A stretch of DNA of 64,000 nt from Mactromeris polynyma (lineage: Eukaryota; Mollusca; Bivalvia; Venerida; Mactridae). The DNA lies in the NCBI GenBank assembly GCA_032209605.1, contig JASFXZ010000005.1, positions 29,810,905-29,874,904 on the forward strand, written 5' to 3'. A program made the translations under genes and the position numbers. The notes beneath the pieces were generated by a model that saw only the letters and a program-made list of their open reading frames with translations, made no database searches and was not told where the DNA came from. Numbering within the stretch: position 1 is the first letter of the stretch; the number at the start of each line of letters is the position of its first letter. Of the stretch, positions 12,701-24,924 are shown in pieces.

Positions 12701-15700
12701 ATGACCCCAACTGTTTATGTGACTTAAAAAAAGTCCCATTATGAAAATAAACAATTACTAATTGATGCATATTTCAGTGAGATGCACGAGATTTGGGATG
12801 AAACGAAGGATGATCATCATTATGTAGCGTTTGTCTATGAAGAACCTGGTTCATATATTGGTACACAGGTAATAAAACAGTTCAAGCTCTTCAGAGCAAC
12901 ACCCTTTGATAGATGCACGGTCTGCCTGTTGTTTAGAGGTTGTAGCTCTAGGGAGGTTAACTTGATAGATAATTCTTAATAAAAATTCGCCCCATACTTC
13001 GTCCAAAGTGTAGTTTACCTTAATCATAAATTTATATATGATACATTTACATGAAAATGACGTCAGGTCGCTGTGGTGTAGTGGTAAGCATAACGGACCG
13101 GCAATCCGTAGGCCTGGGTTCGATTCCCGGTAGTGCCATTGACCGATTTTTCGTGTTTCTCAAACATGACTTTATTTTACTAAAGCTTGTAAAAATTATC
13201 AGGATCCTCTCAACCTCTTTCAGCGTAATTTCATAGTTGACAACTTCTCCATAATTATCTTCGGCTTTCTGCATGTTTAGTATTACAGATATGCACATGG
13301 TATTCTTTAACAACATAGGTTAATATTTTCTCTGACGGTGTATAGACATAGCATGATTTGCTCTCGGATATTGATATACAGTCGGACCTCGCTCATTCAA
13401 ATTCATTGGGTCCGAAATTTTATTTCGAATAATACATAATTTCCAATAGTCCATTTCAATTCTACATGCCTAAGAAGATACATTAGATTCTGATATATTA
13501 TTCGGATAGAAGGTTGTCGAATAAACAAGGTCCATCTGTATTCTACATAAAAGCCCTGTAATATATTCATGCATATAGGCCAGGATGAAGTTAATTTTTA
13601 CAAGCTACACAGGAGAACATGTTGTTGATGAAGTGAGGGCTGCACTAGAGGAATACATAGTTACACGTTTACATAATACAGCATTGACCTGTTACCTATC
13701 TGTTCTGTAAACTCTGTTAAGCATGTAAAGGATTATAGTTATATTCTGGTGTATGACCTTGGTTAACTATATGCTCTGTCTTAATACCTGTATCAGATCA
13801 CCCAGCTGTTTGTCAGTTGATGACTTTGATGGTCATACATGACACAAGTCTATTGGCTTCATTGTGTATAGTTAAATTGATGAGTTCCTCTTCCCCCCCT
13901 AGAAGTATTGCATTTTGACAATTTGTTTGGTACTAAGCATTATCTAGCATGTCTTTTAGTCATGTGTTTACTTGTTCAAGGCCATATGGTGGGGTAAAAG
14001 GTCAAAATACAGGTTTTGATGTGGATATTTATGTGCTGTTATAAAAAAGAGGTGGTCAGCCAATTAACTATGTTTTGGGAAGTATTGACCATTAGACATA
14101 TTGTAAACAACAACAGACTTTTCACTTTATTTGAATCCACTATAGCAAATTTTCACAAAACCTTTATATCAACAACAACAATAAATTTTACTTGAAACAT
14201 CAAACCACATAATTGCTGATCAGTTTATACTGTGTTTATTCGGATCACGTTTGCTGATTGATACATGTATGTTGTAGATGATGGATCACATGTTATGATC
14301 AAAGCAAGTTTGATTGATTACTAGCAAATGTAAACTTCGCATTAACATTGTATTGAATGATAGATTTATATAAGCCTGTGTTAGACCTTTAATGATAGGA
14401 TAAATGTGAAGGTGTGTGCGCACATAAACGAATGATTTGTTGCTGATCATTCCAGGGTGGCACCACTATCTTCACCCACCTTTTATTTTTGTCTTATTTG
14501 CCTATGTAATTGTTTACAAATATATAATATATATAAAGGACTGTTCTCCAAAAAACTGGGCTTATTGACGCTTATAACGTTATCGGGAATTTCCAGTTAA
14601 AAGATGCATCATCATTTATACGTCATTAAGTTGATTAAGTTGAAAATGTTGTCATTAATTAAGCTCTGTTTTTTCATTCCTCTTTGTGCTTTCAGTATAG
14701 CTGTGCACTTTGTATGCAGCATTTCCTGCTCAACTTGATCATTCACTTTTTTGTTGATATTTTCATTTAGTTGTCTATTTAATTTATACTTTTGCCATTA
14801 GAATATTTTTGAAAGAATAAAAAGGTCACTACTGTTAGGAAAATGCTACTGTATGTATTATACAGGGATTGAATGGAGTTTAGACTTATAAAACAATACA
14901 TTTGCATGGGCCAACATGTTTGTGATATAACTTAGGCCATCTTGAAGAAGTCTCACTAGTCCAACAACATGTTTGGGGTAGAAATCTATTGTTTATGGTT
15001 GAAGTATTATGTCCCATTCAGTGTTGGGGTAGAAATCTAGTTTTGTTTGGGGTAGACGTCTGTGTTTGGGTATAACAAAGTTGTGATAATTGGTCTGGTT
15101 GGCGTTATATACTGCAAAATATATGATTGCAAGATTTAAAAAAACATGTATCAGTTCATAATTCAGAAACGGTTTTTAATGGAATGATGTTTGTAAAAAA
15201 TTAAGCATTACTGTTATAAAACAGGGGCGATATTCACAAAGCACCCTGGATTTCTCAAAATTACGTCTGACAAAGCGATATTGCAGGGGTAATATTCACC
15301 TTCAGTGATAGCTCTAGTTTTTATTGTAAGATACCAAGCACATAAACACTAACTTAAATAGGGCTAAATGTCTCCTTGGTTTAGGGTCTATTTGTAATTA
15401 TGTACAAAGTGATATTAATCCTGAAATATACAATTATTGATTAATATAGTTGATTGTTATCATAGCTGTATTGGTTCATGACTGTGAAAGTAAAGTACCA
15501 GATAATATTAGCAGGTGGTAGGAACAGTTATGCAAGCTTATAAAGGGTTGTTGCAAAAGTATTTACTGCATTATTTATTCCATTGATTCACACTTATTTA
15601 CATAGTATTTTTGGTTAACATACACATTTCATATTTTTATTATTTCCATTAAGGAAGTGTAATGATCTGTTTTGCAATAGTAATTGCCAGGCCATTCCTT

Positions 15701-18700
15701 GCACACCTATTCATGTTTACCCTTGCCAGGCCATTCCTTGCACACTCATTCATGTTTACCCTTGCCATGCCATTCCTTGCACACCTATTCATGTTTACCC
15801 TTGCCAGGCCATTCCTTGCACACTCATTCATGTTTACCCTTGCCAGGCCATTCCTTGCACACCTATTCATGTTTACCCTTGCCAGGCCATTCCTTGCACA
15901 CCTATTCATGTTTATCCTTGCCAGGCCATTCCTTGCACACTCATTCATGTTTACCCTTGCCAGGCCATTCCTTGCACACTCATTCATGTTTACCCTTGCC
16001 AGGCCATTCCTTACATGCTCATTCATGTTTACCCTTGCCAGGCCATTTCTTGCACACTCATTCATGTTTACCCTTGCCAGGCCATTTCTTGCACACTCAT
16101 TCATGTTTACCCTTGCCAGGCCATTCCTTGCACACTCATTCATGTTTACCCTTGCCAGACCATACACTCATTCATGTTTACCCTTACCAGGCCATTCCTT
16201 GCACACTCATTCATGTTTACCCTTGCCAGGCCATTCATTGCACACTCATTCATGTTTACCCTTGCCAGGCCATTCCTTGCACACTCATTCATGTTTACCA
16301 TGGCCAGGCCATTCCTTGCACACTCATTCATGTTTACCCTTGCCAGGCCATTCCTTGCACTCATTCATGTTTACCCTTGCCAGGCCATTCCTTGCACACT
16401 CATTCATGTTTACCCTTGCCAGGCCATTCCTTGCACACTCATTCATGTTAACCCTTGCACACTCATTCATAATTACCCTTGCCAGGCCATTCCTTGCACA
16501 CTCATTCATGTTTACCCTTGCCAGGCCATTCCTTGCACACTCATTCATGTTTATCCTTGCACCTCCTCGGACCCTAATGTTTTGTAGACTGTTGTTTTCC
16601 AGGAGGTCTGTGGGGGAGGCATTGTCTTGTGTTTGTGGTGTTGCCTGTAACAACTTAATTTTCTCTTTTTTAATAATCCTGCCTAATAGCTACAGAACTT
16701 ATATCTTATCTGGTGTATGCCAACTGTGATGGGATACTAAGTAGGGATGGGAATATACAATTATTTTGTTATCTAGTTAGTTGAAGATTCTTGCCGATGG
16801 TTAACTGGTTTACTGTACGAAATAGAAAACATCTATTGTCAAAGCAACATTAACATACACTTGATACTTTTACAGACAGTTGTTATTTACTCAAATGTTT
16901 CAAACAAAAAGGTTTAATGAGTTGTTTATGTTAATGTGTGGTAAATTCAATCTTAAATGTTTATTATACATGCTGTATGTGTTTCTGTAAAGGTAAATAA
17001 GGCAAAACATCTATGCATATATTACCGATATGCTGTTACATTTGAAACCTGAATTATAAACTGACAGAAATTTTATATTTAATTATATCTAATGAAATAG
17101 TCTATATATATGTCTAGAATAGAATCATTCAATTATGTTCTATGTGTGATATCGGCAGCATTATTTTAGTCAATTGTATATATATACAAATACTTGATAT
17201 AATATATTTTGATTTACCAGTTAATGATTTTACCAACTGATATGATAATCCAGGTAATTGGTTAACTACTGACATCCTTAATATAAAGTACATGTACAAG
17301 GAAGTCAGATGGTACTGTAATACTTACACGATCTCACTTGTCAAGTCATGAAAACTTCTACTCAAGTAGTTCAAGAAAATATTAGGTCGAAAAAAACATA
17401 TCTAGTTCCCTTTATTTAATCTCTGTCCCACTACAAATGTATAAAAAAAAACATACAGAAAAATAAAGGCTATACAGAAAACAGGATATTGTCATGAGTT
17501 CTCTTCCTTTGTCCCTTCTATTGTATACATAAAAGGAGAGAACTAATGACACTCTCCTGTGATACAGAACTAATCAAATAATTGTTAGCATATTGCCGGG
17601 ATCTGATATTACTTTTCTAGGCCTTATTCTCTGAGTGTCTATGTAGAATATTTTATAGGAGGACATTTAAGTTATACGGTCACAGAGGTTGTTTGACTTA
17701 GTATCTCCAAAAGCCTCCGTTTACATTAATTACTGGTAAATTTAATGAATCAATGTCTTACAATGATATTTTTCAGGTTATATTGGACACACAGAGATAT
17801 AAACCACTTCTTGTACGTAGAATGTTAAAGGATTCTGTGACAAAGTTTGGTATTGTGACATTCCCGTCAGTTTTCCTGATTAACAGAGATGGTACATTTA
17901 CCCAGATAGCCAAGTACGACATGTTTACTTTATATTATAGTTAAGTTGAGTACATCAGTATCTAATATTGTCTTATACCAACATCCTGTGGCTTGTGACA
18001 ACTTCCTGTTTTGTGAATAAACTTTGTTTGTTTGTTTGTTTGTTTCTGGCTTAATGCCATTTCTCAACCGTACCTCAATTACAAATGGTGGTCAGTCCAG
18101 TGATCCTGGGTGACCAACAAGTGCTAACCTGCTCCTCTGCAAGCAACTGACAATTTCTCCGCATAAATCAGAATTCGAAGGTGAAGGACAAATGACTTTG
18201 GATGCATTATCTTCAGTCGAAATGTCATGGAAGAACATATGTCTTGCCCGGACTTTGAACCTACGACTCGTAGGGCAAGATTCGCAACCATGATGGTTGG
18301 ATCAAAGGTATGTTACTCTACCACTGGACAGACAATTTGTTGTATGTTTTGTTTGTTTTCAGATGAATAGCTACTTGACATTTGCAAAAACATCATAAGT
18401 ATTTAAATTGATAGATGGATATTTGAAATTAATTTATATGTCACATGATAGTAATTATTTTCCTATACCAATCCTCCATATTCAGGGATGACTACAGTAG
18501 ATCAGGGATTGTGACTGCTTTGAAAAATCTCCTCACAGCATCTCAGTTAGAGACGGGGAACCAGTACTTGAAACACATTCCTGGCAATACTGCTGAGAGT
18601 GATAGGAAAAATATTGATACAGAGCTGGGAACCGGTAGTCAGAAAACAAGGTATGACATGTATACACACTCGAGGATCTAGCAATTTTCGTCAGGTGGTC

Positions 18701-21700
18701 TGGCTCCTGGTAAGGTAGTAAATTTATGACCAAAAGCAATGAGGCCCTTAAATTCTTAGATTTGGGACCCACTCTTGATCTAGGATTAGATAAGGACAAC
18801 ACTGTTTTGACAAAATCTCAGGGGGGATCAGGTCCTCGGTCTCCCTCCCCACTATGGATCTGTGCATGTGTACATTGTGATTTGGTTGTTATAGATCCTG
18901 AGACAACTCTTTTATGTCACAGCTCAATATTGTATGCTAATTTTCAGTGTTCGGGCATAATGTAGGACATAACCCCTCCCATTGTATTTGCTTATGTGGA
19001 AGAAACCCTTCCCCATAAAATCCATGCTGGCCTGAAAATGTAATATAATCATTTAGACAGCATTTTGTATCAGTTTGTGTAGGTAAGGGAGGGTTTTGTA
19101 GTGTTCAATATATCTAGCGTTATCTGCTTCTTGTAGATCAGGACTGGTATGGTGATTTCCAGTAATATGAGGAGTCAATGTAGACAAGATATTGTCGATT
19201 CAAAATTAGTTGAGAATACCATTATTCAAATATTGTGTACACAATGTCTATTGGTCATTAGTTTTGCAAAACATGTTTTCATTGGCCGATCACCTCACCC
19301 TTAGTTTACAACCATTCTCTGGTCAATAAAAACAGACTAAAGAGGCGTCATGATTCTTGACAATTAGATTGCTTCTTAAAGGTACATAGTCTTATTTGTT
19401 TGACAAAATATCCTCAGTCATGTATATCAGAAAATAGGTGGTATTTGCCTTCATACATATTTACTTGACAACACTGCATTGTCACTTCCTAACATGTTTT
19501 ACAAAACCACAAATGCAAGCGTCTGACACAGGTATTTTCTATCCTGACCTACATGCCAAGTTAGCGCTATCTTATGAAGAACTATTTTTAGACTCAATTT
19601 TTTGCATTTAAGAAATCTTAGAAGAAAAATTATAGTGCAATGTTTCAGAGCATGTCTCTATGAAGGTATTAACATGAAATTTTCTCAAAATAATTATTAG
19701 TATATATTGATAGAAAATAAGACTATGTACCTTTAACATTCACCAACATGTTTAGGACTTGTTACCTTAGTGATTTAAACACCTGGTGTACTGTAATATT
19801 TTACATTATAGGGAAGGTGTGTATATGAGAGATTTAGAGTCAACTTTACATTATTCATTCCGTCAGGAGATTGCGTTACATAGAACGATAGATGGTGACA
19901 AGTTAACAGCTTTACAACAATTTATTAATACACTTGCCAAGGTTTGTATATTGTTTACACTTGTACTTACATTGAAATTCTCCCGAGGTGTGTTGCTCTG
20001 AAGAGGTTGCACTGCAGGTTTTCTGCATCACAATTTTTGGACATAGGACTCGTGTTCACAACTGACTGTGCCTCCTTAGGACCCATAGAAATGATTGTAC
20101 AATCTGCATTTTAGTTATATTCTTTGCGTTTATACATAGTTCTCACATCTACAATATTTATTTCCCTTGTTCTGAATGTTCAGCAATTTTGATAGGCAAA
20201 TTTCCTTAAAGTGTATAACTAATATAATGTAAACGATGATAAACTAATCCGATATATAAAAATAACTTGGGTATTCATTATGCTGATGTGGGCATTTGGA
20301 ACAGTAAGTCGAAGAAAAAGTGATTGTCACATGCAGATTCTCTTGGTATTTTCTCAATTATCACATATTTGGAAATTACTCCTATAAGGGCTTATCAGTT
20401 TTGCCTATCAAAATGGCCGACAGTTAAGAACAAGGGAGGTAAATACTGTAGATGTGGGAACTATGTATTCCTGTTCTTTTCAGTAACTAAATTTACCAAC
20501 ATCATTCTGGCGCTTGCGTTATTGACATCGAGTGACATTTAATACTTCCAGCAACTGATCATGATTTTTATAAATTTGTGATACCCTCAGTAATTATCAG
20601 GGACTCCCAAAATGGCTTAGTGTGAGATCTTGGGACCCATTTTTGAAAGGTTTAAGGAAAAACCCTGCACTATATATTTTGTGTGATTCCAGTATTTTCC
20701 CGGTAGAGAAGAAGTGTGTGGATTACTGGAGAAAGTGGCAGCATGGCTTAAAAGTGTTGATACAGAACTATCTGGTGATCAATGGATAAATACAATTGAT
20801 GAATTACAGGTATCAGCTATCATTGATAATCTTCACTGAAGTTTTCTAGCCCATTAAGAGCGAAAGGCTCACTGTAAGCTAGTGTGATCAATGTTTGTGT
20901 GTCATTTTCTGTCTGTAAAGAATTGATGATAATACTATCCATTGAGGTTAGAGCCTCGCTTTTGTTATATTACTCTATAGGAAAGTTTCAGTTTGTTCTT
21001 CTGTTTTGGGAGAAATGAGGATTTGGTGACCCTGAGCAAAGTTAGCCAATACGGTCAACACTCGATTCACTGACATTCGGTACAACAGAATGTTCATTTA
21101 ACAACAGAAATCCTGTGTGAACAAATCTGCTTATTTGAACATTGATAAATTCATAATATGATGACGAAAACCTGGGAAGAAATATGGTGGCTATAAGGAA
21201 AGTTGACTGTATAAATTATCACCATCACAATTGTGATATTTCAAAAATAAATGGTATAAGAATGACATGTTGTTTTTGCACTCATATCTCTTTCTGTTTA
21301 ACACAGCCATACACCCTTGTGTTGGAAGAAAAAGATATAAACAGCAGGAACATAGATTAAATGATAAGAAAGTTATGTTATTAAATGATTTATGAAGTGA
21401 GATGCACTAGTGAGTTATGATATGTTGCATACTAGACTATTAAAAACAAACTTTTAAATTTGTTATCCCTGCTTATAGGTATGAAATGTAACATTCCACT
21501 TAATGTATGGTATGTTTTTATTTCAGACTGTGGACGATTATTTACCAGATAAGATTGAGTGGGTGGGGTGTGCTGGTAGTGAGCCGCGTTTCCGTGGTTA
21601 CCCATGTGGAATGTGGACATTATTTCATACACTTACAGTTGGTGCATATGAACATGTGCAAAATAGTAAGTATATATCATCTGAGTGAAGAGCAAGACTG

Positions 21701-23577
21701 TAATTAGTGCTCAGATATCCGGGTATTCTCAATTCAATGGCGGTGATTGAGTATGTATACTTGCTTCATTAATAATTGCTGGATTAAAACATGGAAAAAT
21801 ATGTCAAGCTGTTGTCCTATACAATTAAATATATAAAAATCAAAGTAACTGCCTATGACGTCACATTGATCAAAAGCTAGAATAGCCCTATTTCAAATAT
21901 AGAATTCACTTTTTATCTACTATCAAAATGTAAATTCAAGCAAACTTTTTTGAGGTAAACTATTGCTCTTTTGCATTCAATTTTGAGGTAAATAAAATAT
22001 AAATATACAGGCTTGATTAAAACAGCAAATTGTAATGATTACTTTATAGTAAGCGTCATTAAATTATCGTCTGCAACATGAAAAACAGTCAAGAGGGCAA
22101 AATTGCATACATGGTTCTACAATAACACATATTGCTTTCCATACTACATGATCATTATTCATTGTATAATCATAGACCACTTAATCATGGTTCCATTATG
22201 AATCATTGACAATCCACTTTCCTAGTGAAGAGATGGAATATTTCTGTTTGTATTATGGAGATAATTTACAATAAAGTGTAAAACATGTACTAATCACTTA
22301 ATACTGCTGGTATTGATTATCAATTCTCATGATGAATTTCTGTCATTTTCATTTCTGTTATGTCAGTTTGTGTATGTTATTATGCTGATATCTCCATACA
22401 GATCCCTATGATTCTCATAATAGAAATGAAGGGGCCGAAAAGGGATACAGCACATGGCTGCACAATAATTGCAACTCAAAATGAACTTCTCAACACAAAT
22501 TCTTTACAACCTTGGAACCGATCTCAGGGCACTTGTTGCACCATTATTTGACTGTATGAAGGTAACATTCCACTGCTTTTCCCTATTCCCATGTCTCTCG
22601 GGGGGGGGGGGGGGAAGACAGAATAATTCTTACATGATTAGTTGGGAATGAACCACATTTCATTAAACATACGAGATGTCTGAAAATGCTATACTAGTAT
22701 CCGAGTATATGCCATAATTGATAAAGGAGGGGATAAAAAGGCAAAAATTGATCATGTGTATATGTTTGGGTCGAAAGTTTGGGTATTAGCCACCAGAAGC
22801 TGTCTCCTGCTGGTAAACTATTTGGTGTTAACAAAATTACTTTGCATTTCAGGTCCTAGAGACTTGCCTGTGGACGTTCTTGGTGTCGTACAGAATTACA
22901 TGAAGTATTTCTTCGGCTGTGAAACTTGTGTTGGCCATTTTCTAAAAATGGCGGGAAAGATAACATCTGCTGATAAATCACCCAAAGGTGCCGTACTGTG
23001 GTTGTGGAGAGCGCACAATATGGCGAACAAACGACTTCATGGAGACGAAAGTGAGGATCCAAAATATGGGAAAATTCAATTTCCATCGCCGAGTTTATGT
23101 TCTGACTGCAGGAATGGAGACAAATGGAATGAAAAGAAAGTTTTTGAATTTTTAATAAAATATTATGGCAAAAATGGACTTATTTCGTCAGCTGACAGCA
23201 CTGATCAGACAAATGATGGGAAATCTTACAGTCCCGCAGAGAATGACAACAAGGCTCTGGATTGGTGGGAGTTGCACCAGCGTAAAAAAGATTTAGAAAC
23301 AATTCGAACTTTACGGCAAAGAAAAAACAACAGATCTAAAAGGAAACAGGAGAATAAACTAGTAAAATATTCTGTGATAAATAATAAAAATGATCTGGGT
23401 TATGCCCATGTAGATGATGTTGTAGGATTACAGGAGAAAACACTTACTAGCTGGGGATTTAGTAATGTAGATATGAGTATGTGTATTCTATTCTATGTTA
23501 CATGTACAGTGATAATACTGATGTTATACTATCATTTCATTGTAAGACGGAAATACAGACCTTTTAAATTCTTATGA
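6748..23577 (+). CDS. QSOX: Quiescin sulfhydryl oxidase, 10 exons, 668 aa
   Basis: QSOX enzymes use FAD and O2 to put disulfides into secretory proteins, releasing H2O2, in the ER/Golgi or outside the cell. Exons: 6748-7000, 10411-10511, 12258-12406, 12778-12868, 17777-17913, 18486-18650, 19812-19941, 20693-20809, 21527-21665, 22853-23577. All have GT-AG borders and matching phases, giving 2,007 nt. Residues 1-28 are a signal peptide. Thioredoxin domain 1 has W65-CGHC-69 and the GFPT cis-proline loop; a second thioredoxin-like domain follows (FGIVTFPSVF). The Erv/ALR domain starts near 382, with RGYPCGMWTLFH, redox pair C450-E-T-C453, the FAD-site HNMANKRLHG at 482-491 and C510-S-D-C513. A hydrophobic segment near 633-653 and a basic tail make a type I membrane protein. 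A candidate AATAAA is at 23914-23919. The start follows from the signal peptide. Family assignment is firm; the splice joins are by eye. Confidence 0.93.
8361..8976. mobile_element. TA-flanked MITE in QSOX intron 1
   Basis: A 616-bp block bounded by TACACTGCAACTCC on the left and its inverted match GGAGTTGCAGTGTA on the right (one internal difference), with TA at both ends. Inner arms share a degenerate CGCGGTCGG motif. It has no transposase. The pattern fits a non-autonomous Tc1/mariner-type element. Confidence 0.7.
10108..10360 (+). mobile_element. tRNA-derived SINE-like copy in QSOX intron 1
   Basis: CCAGTTAGCTCAGTTGGT near 10109 resembles a pol III A box. The body (TGTCCTACAC, GGTCAACTGACCACC, ending in AATAAATAAAA) recurs in opposite orientation near 18.0-18.3 kb. 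Boundaries are approximate. Confidence 0.5.
13066..13138 (+). repeat. tRNA-like sequence, probably a SINE head or pseudo-tRNA
   Basis: It has A-box (TGGTGTAGTGGTAAGCA) and perfect B-box (GGTTCGATTCC) elements, a 5-bp anticodon stem (ACGGA/TCCGT) and a TpsiC arm. The acceptor strands do not pair beyond three positions and base 33 is C rather than T. I therefore do not call a functional tRNA. Confidence 0.5.
13377..13540. mobile_element. MITE family 1, copy 1
   Basis: It begins TACAGTCGGACCTCG and ends AAGGTCCATCTGTA, with inner arms reading TTCATTGGGTCCGAAAT and TTCGGATAGAAGGTTGTCG. Copies 2 and 3 are at 28784 and 48584. TA flanks and lack of coding fit a non-autonomous Tc1/mariner-type element. 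It lies in QSOX intron 4. Confidence 0.7.
15665..16680 (-). mobile_element. Dispersed element S copy with amplified 39-bp core
   Basis: The right part (16560-16680) matches other S copies at 32268, 39209, 45485 and 58010. Here the internal core, present once elsewhere, is expanded to about 22 tandem 39-bp units (15684-16560; TTGCCAGGCCATTCCTTGCA plus CACTCATTCATGTTTACCC). Since 39 is divisible by 3, it reads openly on both strands (ARPFLAHSFMFTL and ARVNMNECARNGL), but this is intronic (QSOX intron 4) and not a gene. Confidence 0.85.
17483..17566 (+). mobile_element. Palindromic MITE family 6, copy 1
   Basis: An imperfect inverted repeat starting GGATATTGTCATGAGTTCTC and closing with GGAGAGAACTAATGACACTC. 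Longer relatives lie at 27104 and 60254. Confidence 0.5.
18017..18330 (-). mobile_element. SINE-like copy, reverse orientation
   Basis: It starts with a (TTTG)n tract, the expected tail of a minus-strand SINE. Segments such as GTGGTCAGTCCAGT and GAAATGTCATGGAAGAACAT are reverse matches to the copy at 10.1-10.36 kb. It lies between QSOX exons 5 and 6. Confidence 0.5.
19376..19736. mobile_element. TTAA-flanked MITE family 4, copy 1
   Basis: 361 bp, with terminal inverted repeats AGGTACATAGTCTTATTT and AAATAAGACTATGTACCT, flanked by TTAA on both sides. TTAA duplications are made by piggyBac- and Kolobok-type transposases; which applies here is unknown. Confidence 0.75.
20131..20470. mobile_element. 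MITE family 5 with ~60-bp inverted repeats, copy 1
   Basis: The left arm starts ATACATAGTTCTCACATCTA and the right arm ends GATGTGGGAACTATGTAT. The arms pair over about 60 bp, including TTTTGATAGGCAAA and TTTGCCTATCAAAA. About 340 bp, no coding. Another copy is at 24403-24718. Confidence 0.75.
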
Positions 23578-24272
23578 TGATGTGAAGGAGATGTAAGTTT
23601 GTATGAGCTGTTCTGTGACAGAACCATTGTTAGTGACCAAAATCTATTTTCTGATGTTTACATTTTCCAACAGATATATATTTCTAGTTTCCTTTAATAC
23701 CAAACATATTAAAATCAGACTTCTACTTGTCTTTTTATAGCCATTCAAATATTAAGAAGAAAATGCAAAAGTAAATTACAAAATGATGACAATGCATTAA
23801 AAATGCTTTACCTCGAATATATCTTAATTCTTAAAAAATTGTCCGGATTTCGAATGGAAAACATGAATTACATAATACAACTATTTTCACGTTCATTTAA
23901 TTCTATGAATCAGAATAAAACCTTCAAAACACTTCCATGAAAGTGCTTAGTTTGTGACATCAAAACTTTCATTGGAAACTCTGCGACGTCATAACCAACA
24001 TCACTAATATATGTTTTGTCATGAAAGTGCTCATATAATTGTGTGGAAATTGATGAGTGTATGTTAATGTATGTAAAAATTTATATAATCACGTTATATA
24101 TGCAGTGTATGCCAAACTGCCATATTTACACTGCATTATATGCTTGATATTTTCTCCTTTGAAGCATTGAGATGCTTTGCTGGTGCAGGATTTAAAGGTA
24201 CACTGTGGTTCAGGATATATTGCTGTAGTTGCACACCCATGAAAAAGCTGCGTCTTTGCCGAGTAAATACCT
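23578..24272. other. QSOX 3' flank
   Basis: Presumed 3' UTR followed by non-coding DNA. A canonical AATAAA lies at 23914-23919. Nothing else was recognised. Confidence 0.4.
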
Positions 24273-24924
24273 TTAAAGGTACATAGTCTTATTTGTCTTG
24301 ACATTCATACATATGGGGGTAAATGCCTTCATACCTATGTACTCTGCAACACTGAATTGTCACTTTTCTTAAATGTTTCCCAAAAATCACAAATACATAA
24401 TTCCTACATCTACAATATTTACCTCCCTTGTTCTGAATTGTCTGCCATTTTGATAGACAAATTTCCTTAAAGTTTATGGGGAATATAATGTAAATGATAA
24501 ACTAATCCAATATATAAAAAATAACTTATTCATTATGCTCATGTGGGCATTTGGCTCAGTAAGTTGAAGAAAAAGTCACAAGCAAATTCTCTTGGTATTT
24601 TCTGAATAATCACATGTTTGGAAATTACTCCTATAAGGGCTTATCAGTTTTGCCTATCAAAATGGCCGACAGTTAAGAACAAGGGAGGTAAATATTGTTG
24701 ATGTATGAACTATGTATACAATGGTCTAATCCTGGTATTTTCTATCCTGACGTATGCACCAAGTTACCAAGGGCAATACATGTAACAGACTCATGTCTTG
24801 CAGGAAACTTTTAAGAAAAAATACAATACTATGTTTTAGAGTTTGTCTTTATAAAGGTATTAAACATGCCATTTTCTAAAAATAATATTACTTAGCATAT
24901 TTTGATAGAATGAAACTACGTTTA
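24273..24924. mobile_element. MITE family 4 copy 2 interrupted by MITE family 5 copy 2
   Basis: The left end repeats TTAAAGGTACATAGTCTTATTTG and the right end is a decayed AAACTACGTTTAAA. A family 5 copy (24403-24718, ATACATAATTCC to GAACTATGTAT) sits inside. The flanking halves resume the family 4 sequence, for example GGTATTTTCTATCCTGAC on both this copy and the uninterrupted one. Confidence 0.7.

Noticed and set aside
13066..13138. Functional tRNA gene
   Set aside because: Acceptor stem does not pair and position 33 is C; it is more likely SINE-derived.
22401..22490. Possible QSOX exon after ATACAG, reading NPYDSHNRNEGAEKGYSTWL
   Set aside because: It ends in a stop without a donor, while exon 9 (21665) joins 22853 directly with perfect phase and family-like sequence. 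At most a poison exon.
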